From: Devosia nanyangense
Lineage (GTDB): Bacteria; Pseudomonadota; Alphaproteobacteria; Rhizobiales; Devosiaceae
Direction: 5' to 3'
DNA: 64,000 nt
Assembly: GCA_016213505.1 (NCBI GenBank)
Contig: JACRAF010000017.1
Location: 16,835-80,834, forward strand
A program made the translations under genes and the position numbers. Every line of letters begins with the position of its first letter. Positions within the stretch are counted from its first letter, which is position 1. Of the stretch, positions 55,192 through 63,695 are shown piece by piece. The notes below the pieces were generated by a model that had not been told where the DNA came from, searched no databases, and saw nothing but the letters and a program-made list of their open reading frames with translations.

Positions 55192-56387
55192 GGCTTGGTC
55201 ACCGACCATTGCGTCACCGCCATGCGCGGCCGCAGCGCGCGATGCTCGCCGATGCTGTCGAGGATGGCGACATCGATACGCACCAGGTCGCCACCGAGTC
55301 GCCCCTGCCGGGCATAGAGCGCCTGTTCGCCCTCGAGCGTCACCGCATTGGCGACGAAGCGGCCACCGCGCCTGAGCGCCGTCCAGCAGGTGTGGAACAG
55401 CGTTTCGTCGGCGACGCCGCCGCCGAGGAACACCGCGTCGGGCACGGGCATGCCGGCAAGGCTGTCGGGCGCCTCGCCGTTCTCGATCCGGATGCCGGGC
55501 ACGCCGAGCCTGGCGGCGTTGACGGCGATCATCTGCAGCCGCTCGCCCTCGCGCTCGAAGGCGACGGCGTGCGCATCGCGCGCCGCCCGCATCCATTCGA
55601 TGCCGATCGAGCCACAGCCGGCGCCGACATCCCAGAGCAGGGCGCCGGGATAGGGGGCGAGCTTCGCCAGCGTCGCGGCGCGCACCTCACGCTTGGTGAG
55701 CTGGCCGTCGGAGACGAATGCGTCGTCGGGCAGGCCCGGCACCGGCGGCAGCAGCGCGGCACCGGGATCGGCGGCGCAATCGACGGCCAGCACGTAGAAA
55801 TCGCCCGGGGCGAGATCGAACCCGAGCGCTTCGGCCGAGGCGATCCGCTCGCCCGCGCCGCCGAGGTTTTCGAGCACGGTGAGGATGCTGCGGCCGTAGC
55901 CCCGCTCGGCCAGCAGCCGCGCCACATGCGGGGCGGTGGTTGCGTCGCTGGTCAGCGCCAGCACGCGGTTGCCCGGCGCGACATGCGGATGGAGCAGTTC
56001 GGGTGGGCGGGCGTGCAGCGAGACCGTCGCCAGATGCTGCAGCGGCCAGCGCAGCCGCGCAGCCGCAAGCTGGAACGACGAGGGGGAGGGATGCACGCCA
56101 AATTCGGCCGCGTCGAGGTGCTTCGCCAGGGTCGCACCAATGCCGAACCACAGCGGATCGCCCGAGGCGAGGACCACTGTGGCCGTGTTCCGCCGCCGCT
56201 TCACCTGCGCCAGCATGGCGTCCAGCGTGGGCTCCCACTCGACCTTCCGGGCCGCGCTGCTGAGCCCATCGAGCAATCGCTTCGGCCCCAGCACGGTCTT
56301 GGCCGCCGTAACGATCGCCGCGGATACCGGCGGCAGATCGCTGACGCCCCCCTCGCCCACCCCGACAATGTCGAGCCAGGCCGTCAC
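55188..56387 (-). CDS. cobL: Precorrin-6B C5,15-methyltransferase (decarboxylating)
   Basis: A 399-residue fusion of CbiE (residues 1-200; DIVGVGEGGVSDL, LASGDPLWFGIG) and CbiT (220-399; LLWDVGAGCGSIGIEWMRA). It methylates C5 and C15 and removes the C12 acetate carboxylate. The GTG at 56387 overlaps the cobH stop codon as GTGA. Confidence 0.94.
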   Translation of the reverse strand: MTAWLDIVGVGEGGVSDLPPVSAAIVTAAKTVLGPKRLLDGLSSAARKVEWEPTLDAMLAQVKRRRNTATVVLASGDPLWFGIGATLAKHLDAAEFGVHPSPSSFQLAAARLRWPLQHLATVSLHARPPELLHPHVAPGNRVLALTSDATTAPHVARLLAERGYGRSILTVLENLGGAGERIASAEALGFDLAPGDFYVLAVDCAADPGAALLPPVPGLPDDAFVSDGQLTKREVRAATLAKLAPYPGALLWDVGAGCGSIGIEWMRAARDAHAVAFEREGERLQMIAVNAARLGVPGIRIENGEAPDSLAGMPVPDAVFLGGGVADETLFHTCWTALRRGGRFVANAVTLEGEQALYARQGRLGGDLVRIDVAILDSIGEHRALRPRMAVTQWSVTKP

Positions 56388-57010
56388 GGTGCGATACCCC
56401 GGGCGATGGCGTTGAGCGCCGCGGCTGCTATGGCCGAACCGCCGCGGCGGCCGAGGAGCGTGATGAACGGCACGCCATGGATGTCGAGATCGAGCTCGGC
56501 CTTGGCCTCCTCGGCGCCGACGAAGCCGACCGGGGTGGCGATGATCGCTGCGGGCTTCGGCGCTCCGGCGTCGAGCATTTCGAGCAGATGGAACAGCGCC
56601 GTCGGCGCATTGCCGATGACCACGATCGCGCCCTTGAGCCGGTCGCGCCAGAGGTCCACCGCCGCCGCTGAGCGGGTGGTGCCGAGCCGCTTCGCCAGCG
56701 CCGGCACCGATGGGTCGTTGAGGGTGACGATCAGTTCGTTGCCATGCAGGTATTTTGGGATGATCGCGGCGCGCACCGCCTCGACGTCGCAGAAGATCGG
56801 CGCCCTTTCGACCAGCGCGAACTCGATCTTCTCCACCACGTCCTCGCTGGCGCGGATGTGCGGCGCGATCTCGACCATGCCGCAGGCATGGATCATGCGG
56901 ACAGCGACGTCCTGCATGTCCTCGCCCAGACCCGCCAGATCGGCCTCGGCGCGGATGGTGGCGAAGCTGCGCGCATAGATCGCGTCGGGGTCCTTGAGAT
57001 AGTCGATCAT
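56384..57010 (-). CDS. cobH: Precorrin-8X methylmutase
   Basis: A 208-residue CobH/CbiC that moves the methyl group from C11 to C12. The catalytic histidine is in MIHACGMVEIA near residue 43. ATPVGFVGAEEAK and the end region TLLGRRGGSAIAAA are family marks. It overlaps both cbiX and cobL by four bases. Confidence 0.95.
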   Translation of the reverse strand: MIDYLKDPDAIYARSFATIRAEADLAGLGEDMQDVAVRMIHACGMVEIAPHIRASEDVVEKIEFALVERAPIFCDVEAVRAAIIPKYLHGNELIVTLNDPSVPALAKRLGTTRSAAAVDLWRDRLKGAIVVIGNAPTALFHLLEMLDAGAPKPAAIIATPVGFVGAEEAKAELDLDIHGVPFITLLGRRGGSAIAAAALNAIARGIAP

Positions 57011-58200
57011 TCGCCCCGCTCCTCGCGCGCCAGCCTGCCCGGCACCTTGGGCAGTGTCACCGGCCCGAGCGGGTGTTTCGCGTGCGGGTATGGGTGGTGG
57101 TGATGATCATGCGGATGGTCATGGGAGTGCGCTGGCGCGAAGCTGGTCAGCGCCTGCGCTGCCTTCAGCAGTGCATGGGCGATCGGATACGGGTGGTCGT
57201 GGTCGTGTGCAGGAAGCGGGGTCCACGGCAGCCCGTGCCGTCGGCAGAACGCCTCGTCGCGGCAGGAGCTATCGCAGTCGCCGCCGCAGGGGCAGTTCTC
57301 GAGGCCGCCGCCGATGCCCTCGACGTGGTGGTGATGGCTCTCCTGCGCCAGCCCAACCTCTGCCTCGAAGCCCAGCACCTGCTCGCGGTATTTGCACATC
57401 GCGCAGTTCATCAGGTTCCGGCCGACGAGCATCTCGCGGATGCGGTCGAGGAGCGTGTCGATCACCAGCGGATGATCGTCGAGATAGGGGGCGTTGAGGA
57501 TTTCGATCCCCGGATACTTCAGTTGCGCCTCGTCCGCCGCGTCGTAGATGCGCTTGACCAGTACGCCGGTGAACAGGAAGTACGGGAACACCACCATGCG
57601 CCGGTAGCCGAGCTTCGCCGCATGATCGAGCGCCGGGGTCACCAGGGGGAACGTCACCCCGGAGTACGCCACCTCGCCCCAACCGAAGCCCATGCCCTCC
57701 CACAGCATGCGCATGACTTTCGCCACATTGGAGTTGGCGTCGGGGTCAGAAGCGCCGCGACCAACCACAAGCAGCAGCGTCTCGTCCAGCGGGATCGTCC
57801 GCGGCGAGGTCCGCAATCCCTCCTTGATCCGATCCCCCGCCGCGCGCAGCATCCTGAGGTCCACGCCGAGTTCGCGGCCGTAGGTGATGCGCATCCCGCG
57901 ATGGCTCGCCTCGTAGGTTTTGAGCACCGATGGAATGTCATTCTTGGCGTGCCCGGCGGCGAACAGCATGCCGGGGACCGCCAGAACGTGCCTCACCCCT
58001 TCGGCCCGCAACTGGTCCAGCCCGGCATGAATCACCGGGTTGGCGAATTCGAGATAGCCGTATTCGACCGGCACGCCGGGCAGCTTCGCCCGCAGGGCCT
58101 CCGCCAGCCGCGAGAATTCGCCGACGGCGCGCTGATTGCGGCTGCCATGGCCGCAAAGCATGACGCCTGTGCCGGGCGGCAACAGGGGCAGATCGGTCAT
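57007..58200 (-). CDS. cbiX: Sirohydrochlorin cobaltochelatase, long form with His-rich tail
   Basis: A 397-residue chelatase that inserts cobalt into sirohydrochlorin. Two CbiX-like halves cover residues 1-270; active-site histidines are in LCGHGSRNQ and FAAGHAKNDIP. A cysteine-rich stretch follows (MNCAMCKYREQ, then NCPCGGDCDSSC), probably an iron-sulfur site. It ends with a histidine-rich tail (HDHDHPYP, HSHDHPHDHHHHPYPH) that may hold cobalt. GGAGGG precedes the ATG at 58200. It is the first gene of the cbiX-cobH-cobL-cobI-cobJ-cobM unit. Confidence 0.92.
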   Translation of the reverse strand: MTDLPLLPPGTGVMLCGHGSRNQRAVGEFSRLAEALRAKLPGVPVEYGYLEFANPVIHAGLDQLRAEGVRHVLAVPGMLFAAGHAKNDIPSVLKTYEASHRGMRITYGRELGVDLRMLRAAGDRIKEGLRTSPRTIPLDETLLLVVGRGASDPDANSNVAKVMRMLWEGMGFGWGEVAYSGVTFPLVTPALDHAAKLGYRRMVVFPYFLFTGVLVKRIYDAADEAQLKYPGIEILNAPYLDDHPLVIDTLLDRIREMLVGRNLMNCAMCKYREQVLGFEAEVGLAQESHHHHVEGIGGGLENCPCGGDCDSSCRDEAFCRRHGLPWTPLPAHDHDHPYPIAHALLKAAQALTSFAPAHSHDHPHDHHHHPYPHAKHPLGPVTLPKVPGRLAREERGE

Positions 58201-58459
58201 TTTCCCTCCGCAGCTCCGGCCTTGGTCCCCGATTTGGGTCGACCGCACCGGACATGTGTTCCAGCCGGGTGAGTCCGGCTGCCGCGCGAGCGGCTGTTGT
58301 AGTCGCGCGCAATCCTTGCGGTCAATCAATGGCTTGGCCGGGTCCGGGCCGCGTCCCGAATGCAGTTGAAAATCAATCGCGGAAACAAGCACTTGCCCAG
58401 CGCATCCGTCGTCGCTATGGGCATTGTTCCTCACCGACTGGCCAGCGGAGGCGTCGCGC
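58201..58459. other. Divergent leader between cbiX and the CDF gene
   Basis: No gene is seen in these 259 bases. Two adjacent hairpins lie in the cbiX leader: AGCCGG/CCGGCT at 58263-58280 and GCCGC/GCGGC at 58281-58294. The region does not show the conserved core of a cobalamin riboswitch to my eye, but a structured regulatory RNA is possible. The promoters of both genes must lie here. Confidence 0.4.
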
Positions 58460-59362
58460 ATGGCAAACGACTCCACATCGATGGTCGCGCGCCTCGCCAT
58501 GGGCAGCCTCGCCATCGGGCTCACTGTACTGGCGCTGAAGGCGCTGGCCGCCTGGCTCACCGGCTCGATCGCGCTCTATTCGGATGCGCTCGAGAGCGTG
58601 GTCAACGTCGTCACCGCCATCGTCGCTCTGGTCGCGGTGCGGCTCGCGGCGCGGCCGGCCGACGCGGCACTGCCCTACGGCTACGGCAAGGCGGAATACT
58701 TCTCGGCCGTGGTCATCGGCGTCTTCATCGCGGTCGCGGCGCTGCTGATCTTCGCCGAGGCCTGGCGCGGCTTCATCGATCCGCGTCCGTTCCGCGCCGA
58801 CCCCTGGGGCATCGGGGTCAGCATCGCGGCCACTGCGATCAACGGTGGCTGGGCCTACGTGCTGATCCGCACCGGCGATCGCGAGCGCTCGGCATCGCTC
58901 AGCGCCGATGGCCGACACCTGGCGACCGACGTGGTCTCGACGCTGGGCGTCCTCGTCGGCGTGCTGCTCGCCATTGCCACCGGCTATGCGGTGCTCGATT
59001 CGGTCCTCGCCGCCTTCGTCGGCGTCGCGATCCTGTGGTCCGGCTGGCGGCTGATCCGGGAGAGCGTCATCGGGCTGATGGACGTGGCGGTCGACCCCAA
59101 GCACCTGGCCCAAATCCGCGACATCATCGCCGTCAACGCCGAGGGCGCCATCGAGGCGCACGACATCCGCACCCGCCGCGCCGGCCGTATCACCTTCATC
59201 GATTTCCACCTGGTTGTCGCCGGCACGATGAGTGTCGAGGCCGCCCATGCCATCTGCGACAAGATCGAGGCGAAGCTAAAGGACACGGTGGACAACGCCC
59301 AGATCACCATTCACGTCGAGCCCGAGAACAAGGCCAAGCACGCGGGGATCGTGGTCGTTTAA
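58460..59362 (+). CDS. Cation diffusion facilitator (metal exporter)
   Basis: A 300-residue CDF-family metal/proton antiporter with six helices. Metal-site motifs are YSDALESVVNV in helix 2 and SADGRHLATDVVSTLG in helix 5; the C-terminal cytoplasmic domain has DFHLVVAGTMSVEAAH. Zinc, iron, cobalt or manganese are possible. GGAGG lies eight bases before the ATG at 58460. It is divergent from cbiX, and its stop overlaps the MarR gene's stop region by four bases. Confidence 0.88.
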   Translation: MANDSTSMVARLAMGSLAIGLTVLALKALAAWLTGSIALYSDALESVVNVVTAIVALVAVRLAARPADAALPYGYGKAEYFSAVVIGVFIAVAALLIFAEAWRGFIDPRPFRADPWGIGVSIAATAINGGWAYVLIRTGDRERSASLSADGRHLATDVVSTLGVLVGVLLAIATGYAVLDSVLAAFVGVAILWSGWRLIRESVIGLMDVAVDPKHLAQIRDIIAVNAEGAIEAHDIRTRRAGRITFIDFHLVVAGTMSVEAAHAICDKIEAKLKDTVDNAQITIHVEPENKAKHAGIVVV

Positions 59363-59787
59363 GACTTCGCCGCCTTGAGCGCGTCGATGACCCGGTTCAT
59401 CATCGCAATGAACGCCACCAGCTCGTCCTCGCTCAGCGCCGCGGCGGCGGTCTGGTTGGCGCGCCGCGCGGCAGCGATGGCGGCGTCGCGTGCGCCGCTC
59501 CCCTTGGCCGTCAGCACCAGCGGCGCCGTCGTCTCCGCCGGGACCGCCTCCACCAGCCCGTCGGCGGCAAGCGAGCCGACCAGCGCATCGACTCCTGCCG
59601 CATCGAGCTCAAGGCTGTCGACCAGCGACGCCTGCGACGCGCCCGGCCCGAACCACAGCTCCACCAACACCGGAAACTGCTCCGGCCGGATCCCGAGTGG
59701 CGCGAGCCCCTCGCCCGATACCTCGTGGAACAGCCGGGCCATCAGGTTGGCGAGATAGCCAGGGGCGGCGGGGCGGTCGCGGTGCAT
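59359..59787 (-). CDS. MarR-family regulator
   Basis: A 142-residue protein with a MarR-like layout. IRPEQFPVLVELW leads into the helix-turn-helix, seen in ASLVDSLELDAAGVDALVGSL, and the wing lies in ETTAPLVLTAKG. It lacks the usual basic DRR wing motif, so DNA binding may be weak or altered. It lies 14 bases after the DMT transporter gene and is probably co-transcribed with it. Confidence 0.7.
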   Translation of the reverse strand: MHRDRPAAPGYLANLMARLFHEVSGEGLAPLGIRPEQFPVLVELWFGPGASQASLVDSLELDAAGVDALVGSLAADGLVEAVPAETTAPLVLTAKGSGARDAAIAAARRANQTAAAALSEDELVAFIAMMNRVIDALKAAKS

Positions 59788-59801
59788 GGCGCGCTCCTCG
59801 T

Positions 59802-60869
59802 CTAGCCGTGCCCGTGCCGGTGGTGCAGATCGGGATAGTGCGGATGGCTGTGAGCCATTGGCTCATGCCGGTGCAGGTGGGAATGCGGCTCGGTTACCGG
59901 CCCCTCATGGGTGTGCCGATGGTGCGCATCGTGGACGTGCCGGTGCTCGTGCTCGAGCGCCTCGTGGCGGTGCTGGTGTGCATGCCGCTCGCTGAGATGC
60001 AGCCAGAGGCCGAGGCCCATCAATGCCGCCGCGATCGCCAGCATCGCCGTCGGCGGCTCGCCGAGGACGATCAGCGCCAGCACGGCGCCGATGAACGGGG
60101 CCAGCGAGAAGTATGCCCCGGTCCGCGCCGCACCGAGATGGCGCAGCCCGAGCATGAACAGCACGAGGCTCACCCCGATGCCGAAGACCCCGAGCACGGC
60201 GCCCGCCGCGATCAGCCCCGGTGCGGGCAGCGTCGCGCCGGTCGCGAGCGCGAGCCCCAGATTGACCGTGCCGGCCACGACGCCCTTGATCGTTGCGATC
60301 TGGACCGGGTCGGCGGCCGAGAGCTTTCGCGTCAGATTGTTGTCGATGCCCCAGGCGAGGCAGGCCCCCGCGATCAGCAGCGCTCCCGGATCGAGCGCCA
60401 CCGTGCCGCCGTTCCAGCTCAGAAGCACCGCGCCGGCGAGGATCGCGCCGGCGCCGAGCAGCAGCTTTCGATCGACGTTTTCGCGGAACACCAGCCAGGC
60501 GATCGCCATCGTCGCAAGCCCCTCGAGATTGAGCAGGAGCGCGCCAGTCGAGCCGGTGGTGCGCGACAGCCCGAACATCAGCAGGACCGGCCCGAGAACA
60601 CCGCCGAATGCCACCACCGCTGCGAGCCAGGGCCAATCCTTTCGGGTCAGCGGTGCCTCGGCATTGGGCAGCCCGATGAGTCCGCGGACGGTCTGCAGCG
60701 CGGCGAGCCCCAGCCCTGCCCCGAGATAGAGGATGGCCGCCAGGAGCCACGGATTGACGGCGCCAAGCAGCAGCTTCGATAGCGGCGCGGTTGCCCCGAA
60801 CAGCACGGCCGAAGCAAGCGCCAGCGGCACGCCGGGAAAGAGCGGGGAGCGGTGGGAGGGGCTGATCAT
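59802..60869 (-). CDS. DMT/EamA transporter with 24-histidine tail
   Basis: A 355-residue inner-membrane permease with ten helices in two EamA repeats (residues about 12-285). The last 65 residues are a hydrophilic tail with 24 histidines, in runs such as HAHQHRH, HEHRHVHDAHHRHTH and HSHPHYPDLHHRHGHG. Such a tail suggests binding of a divalent metal, probably Ni, Co or Zn. The same type of tail occurs in EamA proteins elsewhere, but I know no proven substrate. It is followed by the MarR gene and lies near a CDF exporter. Confidence 0.82.
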   Translation of the reverse strand: MISPSHRSPLFPGVPLALASAVLFGATAPLSKLLLGAVNPWLLAAILYLGAGLGLAALQTVRGLIGLPNAEAPLTRKDWPWLAAVVAFGGVLGPVLLMFGLSRTTGSTGALLLNLEGLATMAIAWLVFRENVDRKLLLGAGAILAGAVLLSWNGGTVALDPGALLIAGACLAWGIDNNLTRKLSAADPVQIATIKGVVAGTVNLGLALATGATLPAPGLIAAGAVLGVFGIGVSLVLFMLGLRHLGAARTGAYFSLAPFIGAVLALIVLGEPPTAMLAIAAALMGLGLWLHLSERHAHQHRHEALEHEHRHVHDAHHRHTHEGPVTEPHSHLHRHEPMAHSHPHYPDLHHRHGHG

Positions 60870-60906
60870 GAGGGGGACAATAGCAGAACCCGGCGACGGC
60901 TTCGAC

Positions 60907-61221
60907 CTACCGCTTCGTCCGCTTCTTGGGCGTGCAGTAGATGCCGTGGAGCGTGGTGAGCACTTGTGCCACCTCGCCGGAGGCCAGCTTGTAGCGGACC
61001 GACTGGCCGTCGCGCCGGGCGCTGACCAGCTTCAGCGCCCTGAGCTTGGCCAGATGTTGCGACAGCGGCGACTGGCCGAGCTCCACCCGCTCCGACAACT
61101 CGCCGACGCTGAGTTCATTGTCCAGCAGATGGCACAGGATCAGCAGCCGCTTGGGGTTGGCCATGGCGGTCAGCAGTTCGGCGGCCTCATCGGCGCGGGG
61201 TTCCAGTTCGGTGATTTGCAT
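60907..61221 (-). CDS. bigR: BigR/SqrR-type persulfide-sensing ArsR repressor
   Basis: A 104-residue ArsR-family regulator. C30 (LLILCHLL) and C96 (GIYCTP) are 66 residues apart, the same spacing as the redox pair C42/C108 of BigR and C41/C107 of SqrR. The recognition helix is SPLSQHLAKLRALKLV. Persulfide should link the cysteines and release DNA. It is divergent from the sulfur transferase and SQR genes, which it should control. A leaderless message is predicted from the promoter position. Confidence 0.88.
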   Translation of the reverse strand: MQITELEPRADEAAELLTAMANPKRLLILCHLLDNELSVGELSERVELGQSPLSQHLAKLRALKLVSARRDGQSVRYKLASGEVAQVLTTLHGIYCTPKKRTKR

Positions 61222-61222
61222 C

Positions 61223-61256
61223 TTGTCACATTAGAATATTCGAATATATATGTCAA
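61223..61256. promoter_or_regulatory. Divergent sulfide-module promoter with central palindrome
   Basis: ATATTCGAATAT (61236-61247) is a perfect 12-base palindrome. On the minus strand it lies between TTGACA (61251-61256) and TAATGT (61228-61233), 17 bases apart. On the plus strand it lies between TTGTCA (61223-61228) and TATATG (61247-61252). The repressor gene's ATG sits seven bases past its -10 box. Confidence 0.75.
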
Positions 61257-61316
61257 AGATCGATCCTGAGAAGGCGACCATACATGTGGCCCTTCCGCCG
61301 AACCAGTGAGAGCACG

Positions 61317-61652
61317 ATGAACTTCCGCCGTATCGATGCCGATTTTGCCATCGCCGGCCAGATTCAGCCCGATGAACTCCGAAGCGTCGCAGACGCCGGG
61401 TTCCAAGCGATCATTTGCGCCCGGCCCGACGACGAGGAGATGGGCCAGCCGAGCTTCCGGCAGATCGCCGAAGAGGCTCGCAAGGTCGGGCTCACGGCCG
61501 TGCACATCCCGGTTTCCGGCCAGCTCACCGAGGGTGCGCTGATCCGCATGGAGCAAGCGCTCGAGGACCTGCCGCGGCCGATCCTGGGCTATTGCCGCTC
61601 GGGCGCGCGGGCCGGTTCGCTCTATGGCGCGATCATGCGCGCGGCGGGCTGA
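61317..61652 (+). CDS. DUF442/TIGR01244 sulfur transferase
   Basis: A 111-residue protein of the DUF442 family, the phosphatase-like domain that is fused to persulfide dioxygenase in Blh proteins of bigR operons. The likely persulfide-carrying cysteine is in GYCRSGARAG near residue 92, in a CX5R loop. The ATG at 61317 fits the family N-terminus (FRRIDADFAIAGQIQP); an ATG at 61284 with GAAGG ahead would add 11 residues. It probably moves sulfane sulfur made by SQR. Confidence 0.85.
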   Translation: MNFRRIDADFAIAGQIQPDELRSVADAGFQAIICARPDDEEMGQPSFRQIAEEARKVGLTAVHIPVSGQLTEGALIRMEQALEDLPRPILGYCRSGARAGSLYGAIMRAAG

Positions 61653-61724
61653 ACTTTGCGGCAGATCAAACCAAAGGGGGAAACCGGCCCCTAAGGTCGG
61701 CATCCCCGCGAACAGGAGGACGAG

Positions 61725-63011
61725 ATGGCGAATGTGGTGGTACTGGGTGCCGGACTCGGCGGCACGATCATGGCTTACGAGCTGCGCGACGACTTGGGGA
61801 CGGAACACAAGGTCTCGGTCATCACAAAGGGCACGCAGTATTCGTTCGTGCCCTCCAACCCCTGGGTCGCGGTGGGCTGGCGCGAGCGCGAGGCGGTAAC
61901 GATCGACCTCGAGCCGGTGTTCAAGAAGCGCGGCATCGCGCTCTTTTCGCAAGGCGCCAAGCGGCTCCATGCCAGCGAGCACCGCATCGAATTGATGGAC
62001 GGCTCGTCCGTCCCCTACGACTACCTCGTCATCGCCACCGGCCCCGACCTCGCCTTTGACGAGATCGAAGGGTTCGGGCCCGAGCACTATACGCAGTCGG
62101 TGTGCCACATCGACCATGCGCTCAGGGCCAAACCCGCCTTCGACGAGCTGGTGAAAAACCCGGGGCCGGTGATCATCGGCGCTGTGCAGGGCGCCTCGTG
62201 CTTCGGGCCGGCGTATGAATTTGCCTTCATCCTCGAAAAAGCGCTGCGCGACGCGAAAGTGCGCGACCGGGTGCCGATGACGTTCGTCACCTCCGAGCCC
62301 TATATCGGGCACCTCGGGCTCGACGGGGTGGGCGACACCAAGGGCCTGCTCGAAAGCGCCATGCGCGACAAGCACATCAAATGGATCACCAACGCCAAGG
62401 TCGACAAGTTCGAGGCCGGCAAGGTGCACGTCACCGAGATGGCCGAGGACGGCACGGTCAAGACCACGCACGAACTGCCGTTCGCCTATTCCATGATGCT
62501 GCCCGCCTTCCGCGGCGTCGAGGCGGTGCGTGGCATCGAGGGACTGACCAATCCGCGCGGCTTCATCCTCGCCGACAAATACCAGCGCAACCCGGGCTTC
62601 CCGGACATCTTTTCGGTCGGGGTGTGCGTCGCCATTCCGCCGATCGCCAAGACCCCGGTGCCGGTGGGCGTGCCCAAGACCGGCTTCATGATCGAATCGA
62701 TGGTGACGGCGACGGCGCGCAATATCGCCAGCCTCATCGCCGGCAAGCAGCCGGCCGCGGTGCCGACCTGGAACGCGGTGTGCCTCGCCGATTTCGGCGA
62801 CAGCGGCATCGCCTTCGTGGCGCAGCCGCAGATCCCGCCGCGCAACGTCAACTGGTCCTCCGAGGGCAAGTGGGTGCACGTTGCCAAGGTGGCGTTCGAG
62901 AAGTACTTCCTCCACAAGATGCGCTCGGGCCGGTCGGAGCCATTCTACGAGCACCTCGCCATGCAGACGCTCGGGATCGAGAAGCTGAAGGCCGTCGCGA
63001 TGGAGAAATGA
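61725..63011 (+). CDS. sqr: Sulfide:quinone oxidoreductase
   Basis: A 428-residue FAD enzyme at the inner membrane that oxidises sulfide and reduces quinone. The FAD motif GAGLGGTIMAYEL opens the protein. Cysteines in GASCFGPAYEF (about residue 159) and GVCVAIPP (about 300) match the pair that carries the polysulfide. GGAGGACGAG precedes the ATG. It overlaps the DsbA-like gene by four bases (ATGA). Confidence is high for the family, less for the exact SQR type. Confidence 0.88.
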   Translation: MANVVVLGAGLGGTIMAYELRDDLGTEHKVSVITKGTQYSFVPSNPWVAVGWREREAVTIDLEPVFKKRGIALFSQGAKRLHASEHRIELMDGSSVPYDYLVIATGPDLAFDEIEGFGPEHYTQSVCHIDHALRAKPAFDELVKNPGPVIIGAVQGASCFGPAYEFAFILEKALRDAKVRDRVPMTFVTSEPYIGHLGLDGVGDTKGLLESAMRDKHIKWITNAKVDKFEAGKVHVTEMAEDGTVKTTHELPFAYSMMLPAFRGVEAVRGIEGLTNPRGFILADKYQRNPGFPDIFSVGVCVAIPPIAKTPVPVGVPKTGFMIESMVTATARNIASLIAGKQPAAVPTWNAVCLADFGDSGIAFVAQPQIPPRNVNWSSEGKWVHVAKVAFEKYFLHKMRSGRSEPFYEHLAMQTLGIEKLKAVAMEK

Positions 63012-63694
63012 GCGTCAAGGTCACCTACTACTCGGATGTGCTGTGCATCTGGGCCTTTGTCGCGCAGGCGCGGGTCGATGCGATCAAGGAGGCTTTTGGC
63101 CGCGACGTTGCCGTCGACTACCGGTTCGTCGCGGTGTTCGGCGACGCGCGCACCAAGATCGCTGCGGCGTGGCGTGATAGCGGCGGGGCGGAAGGCTACA
63201 ACAAGCACGTGATGGGGATCGCCAGGCGCTTCCCGCATGTGAAGGTCGACCCGCGCGTGTGGATCGACCAGCAGCCCGCCTCGTCGGCAGGCCCGCATCT
63301 GTTCCTCGCGGCCATGCGCGGGCTCGAGCCGGCGGCGGGCAATGCAGTCGCGAGCGGCGCGCCGTCGCGGCTCGAGAGCGTGATGTGGGCGTTTCGCCGC
63401 GGCTTTTTCGAAGAGGGCCGCGACATCGGCCGCTGGGACGTGCAGGCGGAGCTGGCCAAACCGTTCGGCGTCGATATCGAGGAGGTGAGTGACGCCGTGC
63501 ACAATGGAACGGCGTTCTCCAGGCTCTCGGCCGACTATGCCGAGGCCGAAAAGCTGAAGCTCGAGGGCAGCCCGACGTTCGTGCTGAACGAGGGCCGGCA
63601 GAAACTGTTCGGCAATATCGGATTCCGCATCATCGAGGCCAACATTCGCGAAATGATGCGCGAGCCGAACGTGGACCAGGCGAGTTGGTGCTGA
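63008..63694 (+). CDS. DsbA-like/FrnE thioredoxin-fold protein
   Basis: A 228-residue thioredoxin-fold protein of the DsbA/HCCA-isomerase group without signal peptide. The active site reads C13-I-W-A16, so the second cysteine of CxxC is missing. That suggests a glutathione- or persulfide-linked role, not disulfide formation. FVLNEGRQKLFGN is the usual cis-proline region, although the proline lies just ahead in SPTFVL. It is translationally coupled to sqr. Confidence 0.82.
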   Translation: MSVKVTYYSDVLCIWAFVAQARVDAIKEAFGRDVAVDYRFVAVFGDARTKIAAAWRDSGGAEGYNKHVMGIARRFPHVKVDPRVWIDQQPASSAGPHLFLAAMRGLEPAAGNAVASGAPSRLESVMWAFRRGFFEEGRDIGRWDVQAELAKPFGVDIEEVSDAVHNGTAFSRLSADYAEAEKLKLEGSPTFVLNEGRQKLFGNIGFRIIEANIREMMREPNVDQASWC

Positions 63695-63695
63695 T

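Noticed and set aside
58201..58460. Cobalamin riboswitch before cbiX
   Set aside because: AGCCGGACTCACCCGGCT looks a little like a B12 box, but GGA and ACC are wrongly spaced and the CCCGCNACTG core is missing on both strands.
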